Below, in pieces: positions 45,364 through 53,359 of a stretch of DNA of 64,000 bases. Position numbers and translations under genes: made by a program. The notes under the pieces were generated by a model. The model ran no database searches, was not told the origin of the DNA, and was given only the letters and a program-made list of their open reading frames with translations. The stretch is from positions 1 through 64,000 of the forward strand of contig MPNJ01000001.1 of NCBI GenBank assembly GCA_002238965.1, written 5' to 3'. Position 1 is the first letter of the stretch. Each line of letters starts with the position of its first letter. Source of the DNA: Nitrospinae bacterium bin107 (GTDB lineage Bacteria; UBA8248).

Positions 45364-45531
45364 TCGGTTCTCTCCTGTCTGTCCTCGTGGAGCAGCCAGT
45401 TCGATCAGTCTCGCCCAGGGCGCGCGGGAAGTCAAAGAGTCGAACCCGACCGATGAGGGAGGGTTCGCCGGGCGACCTCCCCTTCAACCGCCCGGCTACG
45501 CGCACACTCTTGAATACATTCGGTTCGTGTT

Positions 45532-45858
45532 TCACGCCAAAAGCAAACGTCGCTCCAGCAGTGTCCTCATGTCGCGCCTGCCGTCGGCGATCAGGAGCAC
45601 ATATACGCTCTCCTCCCGCACCCGGTAGATAATCCGGTAGGGCTTGAAGAATACCTCGCGGTATTCGCGAATCCCGATATCCAGCAATTCCTTCGGGAAA
45701 GCGCCGCGCCGGGGATGTTCGCAAAGGCCGGTAAACGCCTCTTCGATTCTGTCGAGCACATGGGCGGCGCCGGCGGGTGAATCGCGCCTTTCGATGGTTT
45801 CGCAGATATCTTCTAAATCGCGCGCCGCGTCTTCGGTCAGGTGAACCGCGAAAGGCAT
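45532..45858 (-). CDS. parE: ParE/RelE-superfamily toxin
   Basis: 108 aa. Typical ParE-like layout: HLTEDAARDLEDICETIERR, later HPRRGAFPKELLDIGIREYR, VFFKPYRIIYRV and VYVLLIADGRRDM. ParE members poison gyrase, RelE members cut mRNA; the R-x-I-Y-R strand and ADGRRD end suit ParE. It overlaps the antitoxin stop by one base (TGATG). Confidence 0.9.
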   Translation of the reverse strand: MPFAVHLTEDAARDLEDICETIERRDSPAGAAHVLDRIEEAFTGLCEHPRRGAFPKELLDIGIREYREVFFKPYRIIYRVREESVYVLLIADGRRDMRTLLERRLLLA

Positions 45859-46133
45859 CAGCGGGCCGGGAGCCGCTCCCGGAGCCGCGCCGTCACATCG
45901 GCAGCGGGCTGCGTCTGCCCGGCTTCAATCTGGCGATCGCCCAGGGCGAGAATCTTGAGCAGGGCGAGCGTCTCCTGCATCTGCTCGTAGCTGTCGATGT
46001 CCTGCATGACCACCTTGGCTTCCCCGTTCTGGGTGATCACCAGGGGTTCTCCCCGCTCCCCGAGCGTGCGGACGATTTCCGCGGCGTGCGCCTTGAGGTA
46101 ACTGATGGGTTTTATCCGGTCCGAAAGGGTCAT
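45858..46133 (-). CDS. Phd/YefM-family antitoxin
   Basis: 91 aa. Phd/YefM DNA-binding N-terminus (IKPISYLKAHAAEIVRTLGE, then PLVITQNGEAKVVMQDIDSYEQ) and a C-terminal toxin-binding tail. AGGAGG precedes the ATG. A perfect inverted repeat directly upstream is a likely operator. Confidence 0.92.
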   Translation of the reverse strand: MTLSDRIKPISYLKAHAAEIVRTLGERGEPLVITQNGEAKVVMQDIDSYEQMQETLALLKILALGDRQIEAGQTQPAADVTARLRERLPAR

Positions 46134-46144
46134 GGCCGCCTCCT

Positions 46145-46164
46145 ATGGACTGAATATAGTCCAT
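46145..46164. promoter_or_regulatory. Operator palindrome of the Phd/ParE pair
   Basis: ATGGACT-GAATAT-AGTCCAT, 7-bp perfect arms, directly before the ribosome site of the antitoxin. Confidence 0.65.
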
Positions 46165-46224
46165 GAACAGGTCGCATGCAAGGGCGTGTGGGTTTGCACG
46201 GATCGTGGATTTTAACGAGACGGG

Positions 46225-46347
46225 ATGTTGCCGGGCTTCTTCGGCCTGCTGGTGAACACGGTGCTCTTCGTCGGGATATCGTATTTCGCCTCCCCGCTGC
46301 CAAAAGAGCACCGGGCGAAGTACGAGGAGGCGTGGAGCGAGGAGTAG
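46225..46347 (+). pseudogene. Remnant of a sodium:solute symporter C-terminus
   Basis: 40 codons, MLPGFFGLLVNTVLFVGISY, then FASPLPKEHRAKYEE and a stop. This resembles the last transmembrane helix and PLP-x-E tail of SSSF symporters (GLLVN…SPLPKEH). An in-frame TAA at 46213 blocks extension upstream, so nearly the whole gene has been lost. Confidence 0.55.
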
Positions 46348-46364
46348 GCAGTCTCTCTTGAGTT

Positions 46365-46388
46365 GTAGGGACAGGTCGCGACCTGTCC
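46365..46388. repeat. GTAGGG-type palindrome, truncated copy
   Basis: First 24 bases identical to the palindrome at 11502-11529; the last CCTAC is lost. Confidence 0.75.
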
Positions 46389-46467
46389 GGGGCGTATTCG
46401 TCATTCCCCCCGCAGGGGTATCCGCTTCCGCCGCCATTGATTTACGGATTTTCTGATGGATTGACCC

Positions 46468-46568
46468 GTAGGGGCGGACCTGTGTGTCCGCCCGGTTTGC
46501 CGATTGATTCGATGACGTGGTGGCTCTATGGACACCCGCGCAGGGCGGCCACACAGGTCCGCCCCTAC
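46468..46568. repeat. 101-bp hairpin element with GTAGGGGCGGACC ends
   Basis: Starts GTAGGGGCGGACCTGTGTG and ends with the near-exact complement CACACAGGTCCGCCCCTAC; non-coding MITE-like element. Confidence 0.75.
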
Positions 46569-46593
46569 GAAATCAACAAACCCACTCCTTCCC

Positions 46594-47574
46594 CTACACA
46601 CTCACCCCCAGCGCCTTCTTCGCGGCGTCGACGACGTTCGCCGTGTTGGGGAGCACGAAATCTTCTAAGCGGGGTTCGAAGGGGATGGGCGCATCGAGGG
46701 CGGCCACGCGGCCGATGGGAGCGTCGAGGTAATCGAAGGCTTCCTCCTGAATTGCGGCGGATATCTCCGAACCCACGCCGCTCCTCAGGTGCCCTTCCTC
46801 GACGATGATGCAGCGGTTCGTCTTGCGGACCGATTCGGCGAGCGTCCCGGTATCGAGCGGGGCCAGCGTCCTGGGGTCGACCACTTCTGCGCTGACCCCC
46901 TCTTTCGCGAGTTCATCCGCCGCCGCCAGGCAGTTGTGCACCTGGTAGCCAACGCCGATGAGGGTGATGTCCGTGCCCTCTCGCTTCACGGCGGCCTGCC
47001 CGAAAGGTGTCACGTGCTCGCCCTCGGGCACGGGGCCCTTCATCTTGTAGAGCATCTTGTGCTCCACCATGAGCACGGGGTTGTCGTCGCGGATCGCGGC
47101 GCACATGAGGCCCTTGGCGTCGGCGGGGTCGCTCGGCGCCGCCACCTTGATGCCCGGTATCTGCATGAACCAGGCTTCCAGGCACTGGCTGTGCGTGGGG
47201 CCGTACTGCACACCGCCGCCGCCCGGGGTGCGCACCACGAGCGGCACGCTCAACTGCCCGCCCAGCATGTAGCGCAGCTTCGCCGCCTGGTTGATGAGCG
47301 GGTCCATCGCCAGCATGATGAAGTCCATGAACATGATCTCGACGATGGGCCGGTAGCCCGCCATGGCGGCGCCCACGCCCGCGCCCACGATGCCGAGTTC
47401 GCTGATGGGCGTGTCGCGCACGCGGTCCCGCCCGAATTTTTCGGCCAGCCCCTTCGTGACGCCGAAGACGTAGGCCAGCTCCACGTCCTCGCCCATGACG
47501 ATCACGCGCTCATCGCGCTCCATCTCCTCGTGATGGGCCTCGGTCAACGCATCCACAAAAGTAATCTCTCGCAT
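46594..47574 (-). CDS. 2-oxoacid/acetoin dehydrogenase E1 component, beta subunit
   Basis: 326 aa. TPP-dependent E1 beta: MREITFVDALTEAHHEEMER, GEDVELAYVFGVTKGL, the partner-binding FMDFIMLAMDPLINQAAKLR, then MLGGQLSVPLVVRTPGGGG and QCLEAWFMQIPGIKV. With the alpha subunit it decarboxylates pyruvate, acetoin or a branched oxoacid onto lipoyl-E2. Start 47574 has GGAG about 9 nt upstream. It follows the alpha gene by 54 bp; no E2 is adjacent, and an E3 is at 11.6-13.0 kb. Confidence 0.92.
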   Translation of the reverse strand: MREITFVDALTEAHHEEMERDERVIVMGEDVELAYVFGVTKGLAEKFGRDRVRDTPISELGIVGAGVGAAMAGYRPIVEIMFMDFIMLAMDPLINQAAKLRYMLGGQLSVPLVVRTPGGGGVQYGPTHSQCLEAWFMQIPGIKVAAPSDPADAKGLMCAAIRDDNPVLMVEHKMLYKMKGPVPEGEHVTPFGQAAVKREGTDITLIGVGYQVHNCLAAADELAKEGVSAEVVDPRTLAPLDTGTLAESVRKTNRCIIVEEGHLRSGVGSEISAAIQEEAFDYLDAPIGRVAALDAPIPFEPRLEDFVLPNTANVVDAAKKALGVSV

Positions 47575-47628
47575 GTCGCTTCTCTCCAGGGTTTTCACCG
47601 GGCGCGCAGCGCCGCGGGACGGGAATCT

Positions 47629-48618
47629 TTATGCGTATACGTCCTCGAGTGCGGATTCGAGCGTCGCTTCGGGGCTTTGCTCCGCAAAGTCGATGGCCCC
47701 GTTCAACTCATCGTCCACGGCTTTTAAGTGCGCCTTTTTCTGCGCTTCCGTCATTTTGAGCATCTTCGCCGCGATGGTAAGCGGATCGCGCTTCCTCCAC
47801 TCATCCACCTCTTCCTTCGTGCGGTAGGGGCCGAACTGGGGGTCGCCGCGCGAATGTCCGAAGAAGCGGTAGGTCTTCGCCTCGATCAGGCTCGGGCCGC
47901 CGCCCTCGCGCGCCCTGCGCACGGCCTCGGCGGTCGCCTCGTAGACGGCCACCACGTCCATTCCGTCCACCGTCACGCCGGGCGCGTTGTAGCCCTGCGC
48001 GCGCACGCTGATGTCCTTGACGGACGTGGAGCGCTCCACGTGGTAGCTCACCGCGTAGTGGTTGTTCTCGCAGAAGAAGATGACCGGCAGCTTCCAGATG
48101 GCGCACAGGTTCATCGACTCATGAAAACTGCCCTGGTTCGACGCGCCGTCCCCGAAGAAGACCACCGCCACGCGGCCCGTGCCTTCCAGTTGATAGGCGA
48201 GGCCCATGCCCGTCGCCATCGGCATGTTCGCCCCCACGATGGAGTGCGCGCCGTAGTGGCCTTTCGAGATGTCGGCGATGTGCATGGAGCCGCCGCGCGC
48301 CTTGCAGAGGCCGGTGGACTTGCCAAGCAACTCGGCCATCATCTCGGGCATCCGGGTGCCCTTGGCGATGGAGTGTCCGTGGCCCCGGTGGGTGGTGAGG
48401 ATGGCGTCCTCATCGTTCAGCGCCGTGCAGACGCCGACTGAGCACGCCTCCTGCCCGATGCTCACGTGAACCGCCCCCTTCACCCGGCCCGCCATGAAGA
48501 ACTCGTCCGTCTTCTCCTCGAAGCGGCGGATGCGCACCATGTTGCGGTACATCGCGTTCAAGTCCTTTTTCGTCAACCTCTTCGGTTTTGCCGATCTTCG
48601 CTTCGCCCTGGTGGCCAC
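47629..48618 (-). CDS. 2-oxoacid/acetoin dehydrogenase E1 component, alpha subunit
   Basis: 329 aa. TPP-binding motif FFGDGASNQGSFHESMNL, ending in FFCENN; substrate-channel HRGHGHSIAKG; the phosphorylation-loop-like FFGHSRGDPQ. The short, Lys/Arg-rich N-terminus (MATRAKRRSAKPKRL) is common in AcoA/PdhA-type proteins. First gene of the E1 operon. Acetoin and pyruvate dehydrogenases cannot be told apart here. Confidence 0.92.
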   Translation of the reverse strand: MATRAKRRSAKPKRLTKKDLNAMYRNMVRIRRFEEKTDEFFMAGRVKGAVHVSIGQEACSVGVCTALNDEDAILTTHRGHGHSIAKGTRMPEMMAELLGKSTGLCKARGGSMHIADISKGHYGAHSIVGANMPMATGMGLAYQLEGTGRVAVVFFGDGASNQGSFHESMNLCAIWKLPVIFFCENNHYAVSYHVERSTSVKDISVRAQGYNAPGVTVDGMDVVAVYEATAEAVRRAREGGGPSLIEAKTYRFFGHSRGDPQFGPYRTKEEVDEWRKRDPLTIAAKMLKMTEAQKKAHLKAVDDELNGAIDFAEQSPEATLESALEDVYA

Positions 48619-48776
48619 GGCTTCCTCCTCCCGGCGACATCATCGCAATGCAACCGTTGGAATGTCATGAGAACATGATTTTTCAGACTTCCATGAGTAC
48701 CACACGGCGCGGTGGCGGTTCAATCCTCGCGGTGGGGGGTTGGTGGAATAGTCCCTTGCGGATCGTGGTGGTTATG

Positions 48777-48846
48777 TAGGGGTCGCATACCATGCGACCC
48801 ATGGCGGGCGGCGAAAAAGGCGGGTCGCATATATGCGACCCCTACA
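48777..48846. repeat. 70-bp hairpin element with GTAGGGGTCGCAT ends
   Basis: GTAGGGGTCGCATACCATGC at the left pairs with GCATATATGCGACCCCTAC at the right; same family as 46468-46568. Confidence 0.75.
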
Positions 48847-48892
48847 AAAAAACCCCGACCCCCTTGTTAGGGGAGTAAAACGACGGCCGCCG

Positions 48893-49027
48893 CCTTGAAA
48901 AGCAACCCCCCCTACCCCCCCTTGTTTTGTCAGGGGGGTATAAAAAGGCGACGCCCGCCGCCGGTAGGGGAGCTTTTTTTCTTGCCCCCCTGTTAAGGGG
49001 GGGTAGGGGGGGTTGCTTTTCAAGGCA
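48893..49027. repeat. 135-bp inverted-repeat element
   Basis: GCCTTGAAAAGCAACCCCCC…TACCCCCC at the left and its complement at the right, with an inner cccccct…tcaggggggta hairpin. A partial relative is at 17684-17745. With the preceding element it fills the 48619-49100 gap; no gene is present there. Confidence 0.7.
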
Positions 49028-49100
49028 GAGGGAAGACGAGCGGGGCGTCCCCTCTATCCCCTGAAAAGGAACTTTCTCAACACCCCCGGTGGACAGGCCA

Positions 49101-49787
49101 TCACACAGTCTTCGCCTTGTAACGCAGGAACAGCTCATCCCCTTCTCTGCGAACCTCCACGAGCGTGAGACCCAGAAACTCGCCCGAGGGAAAACCCGGC
49201 CCGTCCATGAGCGTCGGTGCGGATGCGCCCCCCGCCAGCCATGGGGTGAGCGTCACGTGAAACTCATCGATATGCCGGGCGAACTCCCATACCAGGGAAC
49301 CCCCGCCCTCGAGAAGCACGCGCTTCATCCCTTGCTCGCTAAAATAGGCCAGCACCTGTTCAGGGAGGGAATCCGCCTCGTCCAGAACCACGATTCGCGC
49401 CCGCCCGGCTTGCGCTTCCTGAAGCCGGGATTCTCCTTCTCGTCCGGTGAATATGAACCGCTCGATTTCATCGCTCTCGAACCACGGCAAATTTTTCGGG
49501 AAATCGCCGCTTTTCGTGATCACGGCGTTCGCCGGGTGCGGCGGCAGGCCGCGTTCCACTCGCTCACTCACGAGGGATTCCTCGCGCACCCGCGCGGGAT
49601 GCCGCGCCGTCCTCAGCGTCTCGCCGCCCCATACCACGGCGTCCGCACAGGCTCTCAGTCGATCCATCTCCAGGCGGTCCGCTTTGGAGCCTAAGGAGAA
49701 ATCCGCGCGGTCGCGGCCTGCGATTTTTCCGTCGAGCGTCATGGCCAGGTTCGCGTATACGAAGGGTTTGTCCACGAAAATTCTCAC
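49101..49787 (-). CDS. RibD C-terminal domain (DHFR-like) reductase
   Basis: 228 aa. Pyrimidine-reductase fold: VYANLAMTLDGKIAGRDRAD, then DRLEMDRLRACADAVVWGGE with NADPH-binding ETLRTAR, and VLLEGGGSLVWEF near residue 165. It lacks the deaminase half of RibD, so it is either a stand-alone riboflavin reductase or a general DHFR-like enzyme; no rib genes are adjacent. Confidence 0.88.
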   Translation of the reverse strand: MRIFVDKPFVYANLAMTLDGKIAGRDRADFSLGSKADRLEMDRLRACADAVVWGGETLRTARHPARVREESLVSERVERGLPPHPANAVITKSGDFPKNLPWFESDEIERFIFTGREGESRLQEAQAGRARIVVLDEADSLPEQVLAYFSEQGMKRVLLEGGGSLVWEFARHIDEFHVTLTPWLAGGASAPTLMDGPGFPSGEFLGLTLVEVRREGDELFLRYKAKTV

Positions 49788-49883
49788 CTTGCAGTTGTGG
49801 TCCGCCCGGTTAAGGCAGTAAAGTTTCCTGTCACCTCGTCTTCATGAACACAGGTCTTCATCAGACAAAGGAGAGAAAACGAC

Positions 49884-50534
49884 ATGGGTGAATTCGACCA
49901 GAGAGTGGACCTTCCCGCACTCGATTTCCAAAAACTCAACATCGGCCCCTACAGCAACAACGTGTACGTGTTGACGTGCAAGGCGACGAAAGAGTGCGTC
50001 ATCATCGACACCTCTCATTCCGCAGAGCCGATTCTCGCCGCGTGCGAAGGCGCCACGCCCAAATACATTCTACAGACCCATTGCCACGGCGACCACATCG
50101 ACGCGCTCGATGAGGTGCGAAGCCGCACGGGCGCGCCCCTGGGCCAGCACGCCGAGGACGCGAAGGAGTTCGGTATCAGCCCCGATTTCACCATCGCGGA
50201 CGGCGAAGAGATAACTTTCGGCGAGATCACCCTCCAGGCCATCCACACGCCCGGCCACTGCAAGGGTATGCTGATGTTCCTCTATCCGGGCCACTGCGTA
50301 TGCGGGGATACGATTTTCCCCGGTGGCCCCGGAAAAACGTGGAATCACGACCAATTGCTCAAGTCGCTCGATTCCATCGAGAACAAGGTCTTCGCCCTGC
50401 CCGACGATACCGTTCTCTACCCCGGCCACGGGGCGAACAGCACCGTCGCGCAGAGCAAGGCGGAAGTCGCCGGATTCCGGGCCGCAGGAAGGCCTGCGCC
50501 TGATGAATTCGGGGACGTCACCTGGGGAGGTTAA
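49884..50534 (+). CDS. MBL-fold metallohydrolase
   Basis: 216 aa. Metal site H-C-H-G-D-H in LQTHCHGDHIDAL, then HTPGHCKGMLMF, CGDTIFPGGPGKT and YPGHG, the classic glyoxalase II-like ligand series. The sequence is close to hydroxyacylglutathione-hydrolase-like proteins. AAGGAGAGAAAACGAC precedes the ATG. Followed by a VOC protein 84 bp downstream, so a thioester or methylglyoxal-type substrate is possible (inference). Confidence 0.88.
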   Translation: MGEFDQRVDLPALDFQKLNIGPYSNNVYVLTCKATKECVIIDTSHSAEPILAACEGATPKYILQTHCHGDHIDALDEVRSRTGAPLGQHAEDAKEFGISPDFTIADGEEITFGEITLQAIHTPGHCKGMLMFLYPGHCVCGDTIFPGGPGKTWNHDQLLKSLDSIENKVFALPDDTVLYPGHGANSTVAQSKAEVAGFRAAGRPAPDEFGDVTWGG

Positions 50535-50618
50535 ACAACAGAGAGCGGCCGGATAAAATCGGGGCGCGAGATTCTCCTCGCGCGGCTCGGGACGGTTAAG
50601 CGAAAGGAGAAATAAGAA

Positions 50619-51011
50619 ATGAGTTCAGCCAGCATCGTATTCGATCACGTGCACGTCATCAGCAAAGACCCCGAGGCGAGCGTGAACTGGTTCGTCGAGA
50701 ACCTGGGCGGCGAGCGCGGAGAGGGCGGCGTGTTCAAGGGCGCGCCGCAGATTCCCGTAAAATTCAACGGCGCCACGGTCATCGTCCGCGGGGAGAGAAC
50801 CGGCGAAAGCGCGGGCGAAAAGGGCGGCCTCGAATGGGGGACGGATCATTTCGCCTTCCAGATCGCAGGCGATTTTCAGGCTTATTGCGACGACCTCAAG
50901 GGAAAAGGCGTGAAATTCACCGTCGAACCGGTACAATTCAACCCGACGACGCAGATCGCCTTCATCGAGGCGCCCGATGGCGTCAGTATCGAGTTGCTGA
51001 AAAGGTCATAA
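50619..51011 (+). CDS. Glyoxalase/VOC-family protein
   Basis: 130 aa. Starts SIVFDHVHVISKDPEASVNW with a ligand His, followed by TDHFAFQIAGDFQAYCDDL with a second His, and ends IEAPDGVSIELLKRS with the acidic ligand. Metal-dependent VOC enzyme of unknown substrate. AAAGGAG precedes the ATG. The MauG-type gene starts 37 bp later. Confidence 0.85.
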   Translation: MSSASIVFDHVHVISKDPEASVNWFVENLGGERGEGGVFKGAPQIPVKFNGATVIVRGERTGESAGEKGGLEWGTDHFAFQIAGDFQAYCDDLKGKGVKFTVEPVQFNPTTQIAFIEAPDGVSIELLKRS

Positions 51012-51048
51012 TGCAGAGAGCCTTATCTACCCTGGACGGTGCTCCGCC

Positions 51049-52119
51049 TTGAAGAGAAAGTCCATATTTCACCTCGCGCAGATCGCGGCGCTGTGTCTCC
51101 TGATCCCGGCGCTCGGGTGGATGCCTGCGCCACCGACGCACGCGCAGGATGTGCGCGCTCAGCAAGAACTCCCCCCGGAACCTCCCCTGGGCCTCGACGA
51201 CGTGCCCGTACCCGATGACAACCCCATGACGCGGCCCAAGATCGAACTCGGCAAGATGCTCTACTTCGAAAAACGCTACTCCGGCGACGGGAAGGTCTCC
51301 TGCGCGACCTGCCACATGCCCCGGCGCGGATTCTCGAACGCGCGCCAGTACGGTACGGGCTTTGACGGCAGGCTCACGCTCCGGAACGTCCCCACGGTGA
51401 TCAACGCCGCCTACAACGAAACCCACTTCTGGGACGGGCGCGCCGCGAGCCTGGAAGATCAGGCCAGGGGGCCCATCCTCCATCCGAGCGAAATGGCATC
51501 CAATGAGGCGAGGATTATCAAAACGCTCGGCGCAATCCCCGAATACCGCGCGCGGTTCAAAGAGGCGTTCGGGAGTCCCGGGGTCAGTCTCGAGCGCGTG
51601 GTGCAGGCCATCGCCACCTTCGAGCGCACCCTGCTTTCCGGTAATTCCCCGTTCGACCGCTGGAAATACGGAGGGGACAAGTCTGCGCTAACGCCAAAGG
51701 CGATCAGGGGATTCGAGGTTTTCATGAAAAAGGGCAATTGCGTGAAATGCCACCTGGTGGATGAATTCAGCGCGCCCTTCACGGACGACAAGTTCCACAA
51801 CCTGGGCGTCGGGATGGACAAGAAGCCTTTGCAGGTTGGAAGGGAGAAAATCACCCGGAAAATAAAGGACCGGGGCAAGTTCAAGACGCCCACGCTACGC
51901 CACATCACCCAGACGGCGCCCTACATGCACGACGGTCGCTTCGCCACGCTGGAGAAAGTGGTCGATTTCTATGAGGAAGGCGGCCATCCGAACCCCCATC
52001 TCGACCCGGACATGAAGCCCCTGAAGCTCACGAAGACCGAAAAAGCGGACCTGATCGCCTTCATGGGCGCGCTCACGGGCGACCTCCCCGAAGTCAAGGC
52101 CCCCGAGTTGCCGAAATAA
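51049..52119 (+). CDS. Cytochrome c peroxidase/MauG-family dihaem protein
   Basis: 356 aa with a signal peptide (LAQIAALCLLIPALGWMPAP, cleaved near THAQ). Two haem c sites: CATCHMPRRGFSN (about 84) and CVKCHLVDEFSAPF (about 231), plus TPTLRHITQTAPYMHDGRF, whose Met/His positions are typical distal ligands. The ATG-less start is a TTG at 51049, chosen because the signal peptide begins there. Family members reduce H2O2 or oxidise protein side chains (MauG). First gene of a periplasmic redox cluster. Confidence 0.87.
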   Translation: MKRKSIFHLAQIAALCLLIPALGWMPAPPTHAQDVRAQQELPPEPPLGLDDVPVPDDNPMTRPKIELGKMLYFEKRYSGDGKVSCATCHMPRRGFSNARQYGTGFDGRLTLRNVPTVINAAYNETHFWDGRAASLEDQARGPILHPSEMASNEARIIKTLGAIPEYRARFKEAFGSPGVSLERVVQAIATFERTLLSGNSPFDRWKYGGDKSALTPKAIRGFEVFMKKGNCVKCHLVDEFSAPFTDDKFHNLGVGMDKKPLQVGREKITRKIKDRGKFKTPTLRHITQTAPYMHDGRFATLEKVVDFYEEGGHPNPHLDPDMKPLKLTKTEKADLIAFMGALTGDLPEVKAPELPK

Positions 52120-52194
52120 GGCTTTTTCGGCAAACTTCACGACGCGACCGCCCGAGACTAGCGAAACTATCTAGAAGATTACGAGACTATCTGG

Positions 52195-52914
52195 ATGATA
52201 CGCATCAAAAAGACGCTTCCCCTCGCGTTCGCGGGAATTTGCTTTCTCCTGCTTGCGCCTACTGCCTCGCAAGGTGCGGAGTTCGATGAGGGAAAGGCGC
52301 TCTTTCAGAATAACAACTGCGGAAGCTGTCACACCCGCAAAGGCCCTGAAAACAGGATCCCCCCGCCTGCGCGCCACGGGATCAAAGGCCCCACGCTCTG
52401 GTATGCGGGCAGCAAGTTCCGGCCCGGCTTTCTGGCGCAATGGCTGTCCAAGCCGGAACCTTTTCGCGGCGTCATCTACGGCGCCATGAAGCGGGGGAAA
52501 TACCCGCATCCCGTCCTTGCAGAAAATGATGCGGCCAAGGTCGCAGCCTATCTGGAGAGCTTAAAAGACCCGCAAATGCCGGTGGGCGTCGTTCCGCGCT
52601 GGAAGAAAGTCCCTCGAAAAGTACTCAGGCGCGCGAGGATACTGTTTCAGAAAAAACAGCCGTGTTATTCGTGCCATATGGTCGCGATACGAAAAACGGT
52701 CTACCGGACGCGAATCGAGGTCGGCGGCCACAGCGCACCCCATTTCAAGGATGCGGGACGCCGGCTGAACCCCGATTTCATCGTGGCTTTCCTCAAAAAG
52801 CCTGCGCGCTACAACCCCAACGGCAGAATGCCGGTGTACGGGGATAAGCCGTTCACCCGGCTGAGCGAGAAGGATTTCATCGCTCTCGCCGCCTATATCG
52901 CGAGTTTCAAATGA
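52195..52914 (+). CDS. Dihaem c-type cytochrome
   Basis: 239 aa. Signal peptide (LPLAFAGICFLLLAPTASQG), then haem sites CGSCHTRKGPENR (about 43) and CYSCHMVAIRKTV (about 159), each in a class I-like domain; the sequence between and after them has WLSKPEPFRG and FLKKPARYNPNGRMP, as in stacked cytochrome c modules. Periplasmic electron carrier, probably partner of the adjacent MauG-type protein. Its stop overlaps the next gene by 4 bp. Confidence 0.87.
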   Translation: MIRIKKTLPLAFAGICFLLLAPTASQGAEFDEGKALFQNNNCGSCHTRKGPENRIPPPARHGIKGPTLWYAGSKFRPGFLAQWLSKPEPFRGVIYGAMKRGKYPHPVLAENDAAKVAAYLESLKDPQMPVGVVPRWKKVPRKVLRRARILFQKKQPCYSCHMVAIRKTVYRTRIEVGGHSAPHFKDAGRRLNPDFIVAFLKKPARYNPNGRMPVYGDKPFTRLSEKDFIALAAYIASFK

Positions 52915-53348
52915 AGCGTTCATCACGTCTCATCGGTGGAATGTTCATATCCGCTTGCATCATCGCCGTCGCGGCGGGCGCGACCCTGCTTGCAGGCGCG
53001 GAGGAGCCCGCTAGCCGCGTGAGCGCGCAGGAGAATTTCCGCTGGTACTGCATCCAGTGCCACGGCCCCAAGGGAGACGGCAAGGGAGTGAACAACACCA
53101 AGAAGCTTCCCGTGAGCCCCCGCAACCTGACGGACGGGAAGGACATGGCCCAGTTCTCGGACGAGGACATGGTGCGCACCATCACCCATGGGGGCGGGGC
53201 GAGTGACCTCTCCCCCATCATGCCGCCCTGGGGCAACGTGTTTACAAATCAGGAGATTCGTGATTTGGTGGCCCTGATCCGCAAGATGTGCAATTGCCGC
53301 TTCGACCCCAGGGCGAAAGAGGCGTTTTTAAAGCAACAAGGCCGGTAG
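52911..53348 (+). CDS. Monohaem c-type cytochrome
   Basis: 145 aa. Signal segment FISACIIAVAAGATLLAGAE, haem site CIQCHGPKGDGKG and a Met-ligand region (IMPPWG). The C-terminus CNCRF adds two Cys outside the haem motif. Translationally coupled to the upstream dihaem cytochrome by the ATGA overlap. Confidence 0.87.
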   Translation: MKRSSRLIGGMFISACIIAVAAGATLLAGAEEPASRVSAQENFRWYCIQCHGPKGDGKGVNNTKKLPVSPRNLTDGKDMAQFSDEDMVRTITHGGGASDLSPIMPPWGNVFTNQEIRDLVALIRKMCNCRFDPRAKEAFLKQQGR

Positions 53349-53359
53349 GTTCCTCCATC

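Noticed and set aside
46176-46361. A 61-residue gene in another frame over the symporter remnant
   Set aside because: Product is arginine-rich with no features; the alternative frame gives a recognisable symporter tail.
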